NCBI GenBank assembly: GCA_046349935.1
Contig: JAXMBK010000011.1
Coordinates: 62,001 to 126,000 of the forward strand
Direction: 5' to 3'
Length of the DNA: 64,000 nt
Origin: CAIXSC01 sp046349935
GTDB lineage: Bacteria > Planctomycetota > Planctomycetia > Pirellulales > Pirellulaceae
Shown piece by piece: positions 59,241 to 64,000 of the stretch. A program made the translations under genes and the position numbers. Under the pieces are notes generated by a model, which was not told the DNA's origin, did no database searches, and was given only the letters and a program-made list of their open reading frames with translations. Position 1 is the stretch's first letter. The number at the start of each line of letters is the position of its first letter.

Positions 59241-60698
59241 CTAGATTCCCAGGCCGTCTTCGAAGCCGCCCGCTTCGCGACAACGGTAGTCGTGGTAGTA
59301 CCCCACTTCGACATTTTCGAGCATGCCGAGGGCGTCGTCGGTCAAGACGGCGGCGGAGAAATACGCGGTGAGCAGATAAGAGGCCACTCCCATGCTGTCG
59401 AGCCCCATCAAGCGCGCCGAGAGACTGGGCATAATCTCCCCGGGGATTCCCGTTTGGTGAAGTCCCACGACGCCCTGATCGGCTTCGCCGATGCGCATCA
59501 ACAGGATGCTGGTCGTGCCGTACCACGAATGGCCGTTGTTGCTGCGTTTGAGTTCCAATTTATCGCACGGCACGATCGGCACTCCGCGCCAAGCAATCGT
59601 CGGCGTGCCGAACAGATCGACCGTCACCGGCGGCACGCCCCGCCACGTGCACTCGCGCTCGAAGGCGGCAATGGCTTTGGGATGGGCCAGAAAGTAGGCG
59701 GGCTTCTTCCAAACCAGCGCCAAGAGTTCGTCCAAGTCATCGGGAGTCGGAGCGCCGTAACGCGGGCTGATGCGCATGGAAGGGTCGACCGAATGGACCA
59801 GGCCGAATCGTTGATTGTTGATCAACTCCCACTCTTGCCGCTCTTTGATCCCTTCGATCGTGAGCCGCATTTGTTCTTCGAGTTGGTTGTACGGGCCGTT
59901 GTAGAGGTCGGAAACGCGCGTGTGGACGCGGACGACCGTCTGCACCGACGACAACGAGTATTCGCGGGGAGACGGCGAGTAGTCGACGAACGTCTCCGGG
60001 ATCTCGACGTTTTCCGCAAACCCGGACACTAAATCAATGTTTCGCTCGCCAAAACGATTGACGGCGGACTTCAATTCATGATGTTCCGCGACGACGCGCG
60101 CGAATTCCTCGCGCAACCCCGGGGCCTCGTCGAGCGTCAGTTCCAGATCCTTGCGCGATAACGTGAGCAGAGTGCAGGGTGTGGTCGTCCGAACGGTCAC
60201 CTCCGAGGGTCGGTCCGAAACCAAGTCGGCCTCGCCGAAGAACTCGCCATCCGTGAGCAAGGCGATGCGCAGATTTGAACCATGCACTCCCTTGCTCAGC
60301 ACCTCCACTTGCCCCTGAGCGATGATGAAGAACTTGCTGCGATCTTCCCCTTCCACCACGAGTTGATTTCCCAGCGACACCTGCTCGACCTTGAACCGCG
60401 CGGTCATACGACTGATCAGCGGCTCGGGAAAACGCGAGAACAGCGGCACGCCGCGCAAGGTTTCCGGCGCAAGCCCGCCGTCGCCGGGGGGCGAATCGAC
60501 GGCGATGCGCTGAGCTTTCGTCAACTCCACCTTCGTCCGGTTGACCCGAAACGTCCCCCCCGTCGCTTGCACCCACGGCAACAGGCTGAGCAGCCAGCGG
60601 GGCGTGATCGACATCATCTTCGGCGCCGTTTTCGTCGTATGCGCCAAATTTCGGGCGACGGAGGTCGTCACGCTCCGCTGAAGCAAACTATCGCTCAT
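59241..60698 (-). CDS. Family 2 encapsulin shell protein with CNB domain, copy 2 (operon-leading)
   Basis: 485 residues from ATG 60698, set by GGAGGAGA eight bases upstream; an extension to 60728 is not needed. Same architecture as the neighbouring shell: N-arm RWLLSLLPWVQATGGTFRVN, CNB domain with FFGEADLVSDRPSEVTVR, HK97-fold domain. The two agree at most positions of the shell domain, roughly 88 percent over the last 258 aligned residues by eye count. Differences cluster in the linkers around the CNB, in a loop (LKRSNNGHSWYG here, MKGRYAANQWFG in copy 1) and in the C-terminal tail (RCREAGGFEDGLGI versus EHKKYKPK). This suggests two non-interchangeable subunits of a mixed shell. Confidence 0.93.
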   Translation of the reverse strand: MSDSLLQRSVTTSVARNLAHTTKTAPKMMSITPRWLLSLLPWVQATGGTFRVNRTKVELTKAQRIAVDSPPGDGGLAPETLRGVPLFSRFPEPLISRMTARFKVEQVSLGNQLVVEGEDRSKFFIIAQGQVEVLSKGVHGSNLRIALLTDGEFFGEADLVSDRPSEVTVRTTTPCTLLTLSRKDLELTLDEAPGLREEFARVVAEHHELKSAVNRFGERNIDLVSGFAENVEIPETFVDYSPSPREYSLSSVQTVVRVHTRVSDLYNGPYNQLEEQMRLTIEGIKERQEWELINNQRFGLVHSVDPSMRISPRYGAPTPDDLDELLALVWKKPAYFLAHPKAIAAFERECTWRGVPPVTVDLFGTPTIAWRGVPIVPCDKLELKRSNNGHSWYGTTSILLMRIGEADQGVVGLHQTGIPGEIMPSLSARLMGLDSMGVASYLLTAYFSAAVLTDDALGMLENVEVGYYHDYRCREAGGFEDGLGI

Positions 60699-60706
60699 CG
60701 ATCGGC

Positions 60707-60714
60707 TCTCCTCC
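60707..60714 (-). promoter_or_regulatory. Strong ribosome-binding site of the encapsulin operon
   Basis: GGAGGAGA eight bases before ATG 60698 is the best Shine-Dalgarno match in the window and decides the start of the leading shell gene. It suggests high translation of this shell subunit; the second shell gene has a weaker CGGAGC. Confidence 0.7.
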
Positions 60715-60743
60715 GCTGCAGTCCTCAAATACGAACTGCACTG

Positions 60744-60764
60744 CGAACGACCAACGATCGTTCG
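60744..60764. promoter_or_regulatory. Candidate operator dyad upstream of the encapsulin operon
   Basis: CGAACGA (60744-60750) and TCGTTCG (60758-60764) are exact inverted repeats with a 7-base spacer that itself overlaps the palindrome AACGATCGTT. The centre is about 55 bp upstream of the encapsulin start, a good place for a dimeric regulator. Confidence 0.4.
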
Positions 60765-60847
60765 CCGAGCAGCGCATGGAATGCAGGTCAGCCAAGCCCG
60801 AATGCGACTCGTAGAGGCGATCGCGGCCAGATGCCGGACGTACCTCA

Positions 60848-60892
60848 GGAGGCGTCACATGCCAGACTTCGCAGCCTGCATGCGTGACCTCC
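60848..60892. promoter_or_regulatory. Imperfect inverted repeat in the encapsulin/porin divergent spacer
   Basis: GGAGG, TCAC and ATGC of 60848-60862 pair with GCAT, GTGA and CCTCC of 60878-60892, with 2-base bulges. It may be a regulatory dyad for either divergent gene. Weak evidence. Confidence 0.3.
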
Positions 60893-61259
60893 GGCGTGTC
60901 CGGTGAGCGACGCAAGAATTCAGTTTCGTCGTGAAAGATTGTCGCTTAGAACCCTGCGGTCCCAGCGGTGCGTAAGTGTGGGCTGCTGCGGGGCCGTTTG
61001 TCAAGCGGCGTAGGTTGGGGCGAGCTTAACGGCGGTGGAAAGAACGGGCGTTGTCTCGATTGTAGGGATCTTGCGGGCCGAACTACGTCGAGTTTCCAGC
61101 AACGAATCGATCCGAAGCGGGACGAATACTCCGCACACTTCGGTCGTGACGATACTGACGACAGCCGCATCGACGACAGCCGCATCGACGAGACCAGAGA
61201 CATCACACAGCATTGCCCATCTCATGCGCGACATGTCTCGTTGCCGCTGGATTCTAGTC
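60893..61259. other. Divergent spacer before the AlgE-like porin gene
   Basis: Contains a 15-bp tandem duplication, GACGACAGCCGCATC at 61157-61171 and 61172-61186. Alternative in-frame ATGs for the porin lie at 61224 and 61233. No clear promoter elements or RNA gene are seen. Confidence 0.4.
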
Positions 61260-62867
61260 ATGGCGACTCGCCCGAAGTTTGCTTGCTCATTTCTCCACCT
61301 TGCCCTCTGTCTCGCGGCCATGGGACTGGCAATCACCCTGAAGACGGCGCAAGGCGAGGAAACCTGCGACTGCCCCTTATGTTGCCACCATCGGCAGTTC
61401 GCGTCAGGCGGCATACCCGGGTCGATCTGCAAGCCGCAGCGTCCCGGCAACTTTCCGATCCTGCCGACCGGCCCCGGTTACTTTTCCTTCTGGGACTTCG
61501 TCGCCGGCGATCTGCGCGATAAGGCGCCCAAGAGCGGCTACCCTGCTTTTGCACTGATGCCGCAACCCTTCTTCGACGCCGACTTTCGGTATGTCGATCA
61601 GATCCCGGGCGAGGAGCGTACCTGGGTCGAACGACTGAAGCGGATGCGCATCGACGATTGCTGGCAATTCAGCACGGGCGGCCAATTCTGGCTGCGACAC
61701 CTTCACGAGCATAACGCTCGACTTACCGACCGCCTGCACGATTACTCGGTCGCTCGACTTCGTCTATATGGCGACGCGCACTACAGCGACTGGATGCGAG
61801 TCTACGGCGAGTTTCTTTGGGTCGACGTTTTCGCTCCCGACCTCGCACCGCTGCCGATCGACGTCAATCGAGGCGATATCCTGAATCTGTTCGTCGACGC
61901 CCAGCTGTTCGAATGGGACGATCACGGCGTGTGGCTGCGCGGCGGCCGTCAGGAATTGCAATTCGGTTCCCAGCGTCTCATTTCGGCGCTCGACTGGGCA
62001 AGCACGCGAAGAACTTTCGACGCCGTGAGACTCTTTCGCCAAGGCGACGATTGGGACTGCGACCTCTTCGCCGCTCAGCCCGTCTCCGTCCTGGCGTCGG
62101 ACCTTGATCGAGCGGATGAGAACGTGTTCTTTGCCGGCGCCTGGGCGACGCACCGCCCGAAAAAGGGACAAGCGATTGACGCCTACTACTTGTACTACAA
62201 CAACACCAATTCACTGGTCCAGCAATCGCTGGCACGTGCACCGACCGAGTTTCATACGCTCGGGTCGCGGTGGAGCGGCGACCACGAGGGATGGCTGTGG
62301 GACGTTGAAGGAGCGATCCAACTGGGCGATCGCGATGCGGACGACTTGGTCGCGGGCATGAGCACGATGGGCGTCGGCCGACACTGGAAGGACGCGTGGC
62401 TCGCCCCGACCGCTTGGCTGTACTACGACTTTGCCAGCGGCGACGCCGATCCGGGCTCAGGCGACTACACGACGTTTCATCAGCTTTACCCCTTCGGCCA
62501 CTACTATTTGGGCTGGCTCGATTTGGTGGGACGACAAAACATCCAGGACCTGAACGCCCATCTATTCCTTTATCCTGCGCCTTGGGTGACGGTGTTTGCG
62601 CAGTACCATCATTTCTGGCTCAATCAAAGTCGAGATGCGTTGTACAACGCCGCAGGAATTCCTATCCGGCGAGATCCCAGCGGCCAGGCGGGGACCAACG
62701 TCGGGGACGAGATCGACGTGGTCGCCAACTTTCACCTGGATCGCTACTCCGACATTCTCCTCGGCTATTCGCAGTTGTTCGGCGGCAGTTTTCTCGAGGC
62801 GACAGCGGGCCCGAATCGCGGGGCGAACGTGGAAATGTTCCATGCGACTTATCAACGTCGCTGGTAG
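61260..62867 (+). CDS. AlgE-like alginate-export outer-membrane beta-barrel
   Basis: 535 residues from ATG 61260, chosen because it begins a signal peptide (KFACSFLHLALCLAAMGLAI); ATGs at 61224 or 61233 are possible. Mature start ETCDCPLCCHHRQFASGG is cysteine-rich, then a Gly/Pro segment. The rest is a series of amphipathic strands with aromatic girdles typical of the alginate-export (AlgE) barrel family: YSVARLRLYGDAHYSDWMRV, WLRGGRQELQFGSQRLISAL and DEIDVVANFHLDRYSDILLG, ending in Trp after YQRR (RRW). Such proteins form outer-membrane channels for anionic polysaccharide. Expression is divergent from the encapsulin operon, with a shared 561-bp spacer. Confidence 0.8.
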   Translation: MATRPKFACSFLHLALCLAAMGLAITLKTAQGEETCDCPLCCHHRQFASGGIPGSICKPQRPGNFPILPTGPGYFSFWDFVAGDLRDKAPKSGYPAFALMPQPFFDADFRYVDQIPGEERTWVERLKRMRIDDCWQFSTGGQFWLRHLHEHNARLTDRLHDYSVARLRLYGDAHYSDWMRVYGEFLWVDVFAPDLAPLPIDVNRGDILNLFVDAQLFEWDDHGVWLRGGRQELQFGSQRLISALDWASTRRTFDAVRLFRQGDDWDCDLFAAQPVSVLASDLDRADENVFFAGAWATHRPKKGQAIDAYYLYYNNTNSLVQQSLARAPTEFHTLGSRWSGDHEGWLWDVEGAIQLGDRDADDLVAGMSTMGVGRHWKDAWLAPTAWLYYDFASGDADPGSGDYTTFHQLYPFGHYYLGWLDLVGRQNIQDLNAHLFLYPAPWVTVFAQYHHFWLNQSRDALYNAAGIPIRRDPSGQAGTNVGDEIDVVANFHLDRYSDILLGYSQLFGGSFLEATAGPNRGANVEMFHATYQRRW

Positions 62868-62942
62868 CGAGACTTCGGTCGTCCGTTGCCTTATCATCGT
62901 GGCTGCGATCGCTTCGATGACAACCCTGCTGCGGAACGCCGG

Positions 62943-64000
62943 ATGAACGCCGCCATCAATCGCGTCTTGCTTTGTTCGTGTCTCTTGGCCGCGGCCAGCG
63001 GTCCGGCGACGAAGGTCGCGACGGCGGCGCCGCCGTCGTTTGAGCGCGACGTCGCGCCGTTGCTGGCGCGTCATTGTCTGCGCTGCCATGACGCCAGCGC
63101 GCGCAAAGGCGAGCTCGACCTGTCCCGGTCGGCAGGCGTCGCCCGGGGAGGCGACAGCGGACCGGCGGTTGTGCCCGATAAACTTGAAGACAGTCCGCTG
63201 TGGCGACGCATCGCAGACGACGAGATGCCGCCGAACAAGCCGCTCAGTGCGGCGGAGAAGTCGCTGCTGAAAGCCTGGATCGAAGCGGGGGCCAAGTGGG
63301 ACGTCGACTCGATCGATCGCTTTCAGTATTCCAGCCCTGAGCGCGCCGGGTACGACTGGTGGTCGCTCCAGCCGCTGGGCTCGCCGCAGCCGCCGACTGT
63401 CGACTCGTCGTCTGGGGTTCGAAACGACATCGACCGTTTCATCCTGGCGAAACTTGCCGCTCACGAACTCCAGCCGGCTCCTCCCGCCGAAGCGCGGACG
63501 CTGATTCGGCGGCTGTACTTCGACCTCATCGGCCTCCCCCCCACGGCTCAAGAAACCGCACAATGGACGGCCAAACTGACGACGAGCGAAGGGGGCGAGT
63601 CGTCGCGCGAGGCGGCCTATCGTCAATTGGTCGACCATCTTTTGGCGTCGCCGCACTACGGCGAACGTTGGGCGCGTCATTGGCTCGACGTCGTACGTTT
63701 CGGCGAGAGTCAGGGGTATGAGCGGAATCGAGTGCGCGAGAATGCTTGGCGCTATCGCGACTGGGTCATCGATTCACTGAACCGCGACCTCCCGTACGAC
63801 GAGTTTGTGCGGCGACAAGTGGCGGGCGACGTCCTACACCCCGACGACCTCGACGCCTTGATCGCCACCGGCTACCACGTTTGCGGCACTTGGGACCAGG
63901 TCGGCCACAATGAGGGCTCCGCCTCGATGCGCGTCGCCGCTCGCCAAGACCACCTGGAAGACCTTGTCGCCGCCCTCGGACAGACGTTTCTTGGCCTGAC
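62943..64000 (+). CDS. PSCyt1/PSCyt2 (DUF1549) cytochrome-like protein, partial at right edge
   Basis: At least 352 residues from ATG 62943 with a signal peptide (VLLCSCLLAAASGPA). Residues about 34-120 are PSCyt1 with the single haem-c motif CLRCH (FERDVAPLLARHCLRCHDAS) and DDEMPPNKPLSAAE. Residues about 160-352 are PSCyt2/DUF1549: DRFILAKLAAHELQPA, IRRLYFDLIGLPPTAQE and HYGERWARHWLDVVRFGES. PSD1/DUF1553 normally follows and must lie outside the window. These planctomycete proteins are thought to act with DUF1501 partners in the periplasm. The gene begins 75 bp after the porin stop on the same strand. Confidence 0.9.
   Translation, partial: MNAAINRVLLCSCLLAAASGPATKVATAAPPSFERDVAPLLARHCLRCHDASARKGELDLSRSAGVARGGDSGPAVVPDKLEDSPLWRRIADDEMPPNKPLSAAEKSLLKAWIEAGAKWDVDSIDRFQYSSPERAGYDWWSLQPLGSPQPPTVDSSSGVRNDIDRFILAKLAAHELQPAPPAEARTLIRRLYFDLIGLPPTAQETAQWTAKLTTSEGGESSREAAYRQLVDHLLASPHYGERWARHWLDVVRFGESQGYERNRVRENAWRYRDWVIDSLNRDLPYDEFVRRQVAGDVLHPDDLDALIATGYHVCGTWDQVGHNEGSASMRVAARQDHLEDLVAALGQTFLGL

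Overview
The window reads as chromosomal DNA of a high-GC planctomycete, most likely of the Pirellulales type. The evidence is the mix of lineage-typical families: a DUF1501 protein, a PSCyt1/PSCyt2 (DUF1549) cytochrome-like protein, two giant secreted proteins with the N-terminal LEPR/LEDR export motif, a type I dockerin, an ECF sigma factor beside a serine/threonine kinase with WD40-like repeats, a PmoA-like DUF6807 protein and a ceramidase-like protein. No rRNA, tRNA, CRISPR array or insertion sequence was recognised.

Layout. Positions 1-23313 (minus) are one uninterrupted reading frame of at least 7771 codons that leaves the window at its 3' end. It encodes an exported mosaic giant: export motif, zinc metzincin (HELGHLWGLGH), a long unassigned beta-rich region, about 900 residues of RTX-type repeats, a propeller-like region, five right-handed beta-helix modules alternating with Ig-like and malectin-like domains, three NIDO-like domains and a tail of Ig-like repeats. 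Upstream lies a decayed DUF2252 fragment (about 23919-24158). Positions 24265-33877 hold mostly secreted or membrane single genes: DUF1501, SGNH hydrolase, short-chain dehydrogenase, small membrane protein, Asp-box sialidase-like lipoprotein, BASS-type transporter, an unknown protein and a ceramidase-LamG protein. Positions 33925-51133 (minus) carry an ECF sigma factor, a transmembrane Ser/Thr kinase and a second giant (3728 aa) with a cysteine-peptidase-like domain, RTX repeats, PPC-like, cadherin-like and cohesin-like modules and a C-terminal dockerin. Then come a divergent IlvD/Edd dehydratase, a secreted propeller-like protein and a PmoA-like protein.

The most striking locus is 55554-60698 (minus): two tandem, closely related encapsulin shell proteins of Family 2 type, each with an inserted cyclic-nucleotide-binding (CNB) domain, followed 8 bp later by a type II cysteine desulfurase with a roughly 135-residue N-terminal extension that is proline-rich in the middle, and then by a membrane-anchored rhodanese. 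The gene order suggests a two-component sulfur-handling protein nanocompartment: shells, cargo enzyme and a persulfide acceptor. Both CNB domains have lost the arginine that normally grips the cyclic phosphate. The divergent neighbour is an AlgE-like outer-membrane protein, and the window ends inside a PSCyt protein.

Two copies of a dispersed palindromic repeat (24246-24269 and 30550-30573) each supply the stop codon of an unrelated gene. Coordinates of domains inside the giant proteins are approximate. Functions come from recognised motifs, not from database searches.
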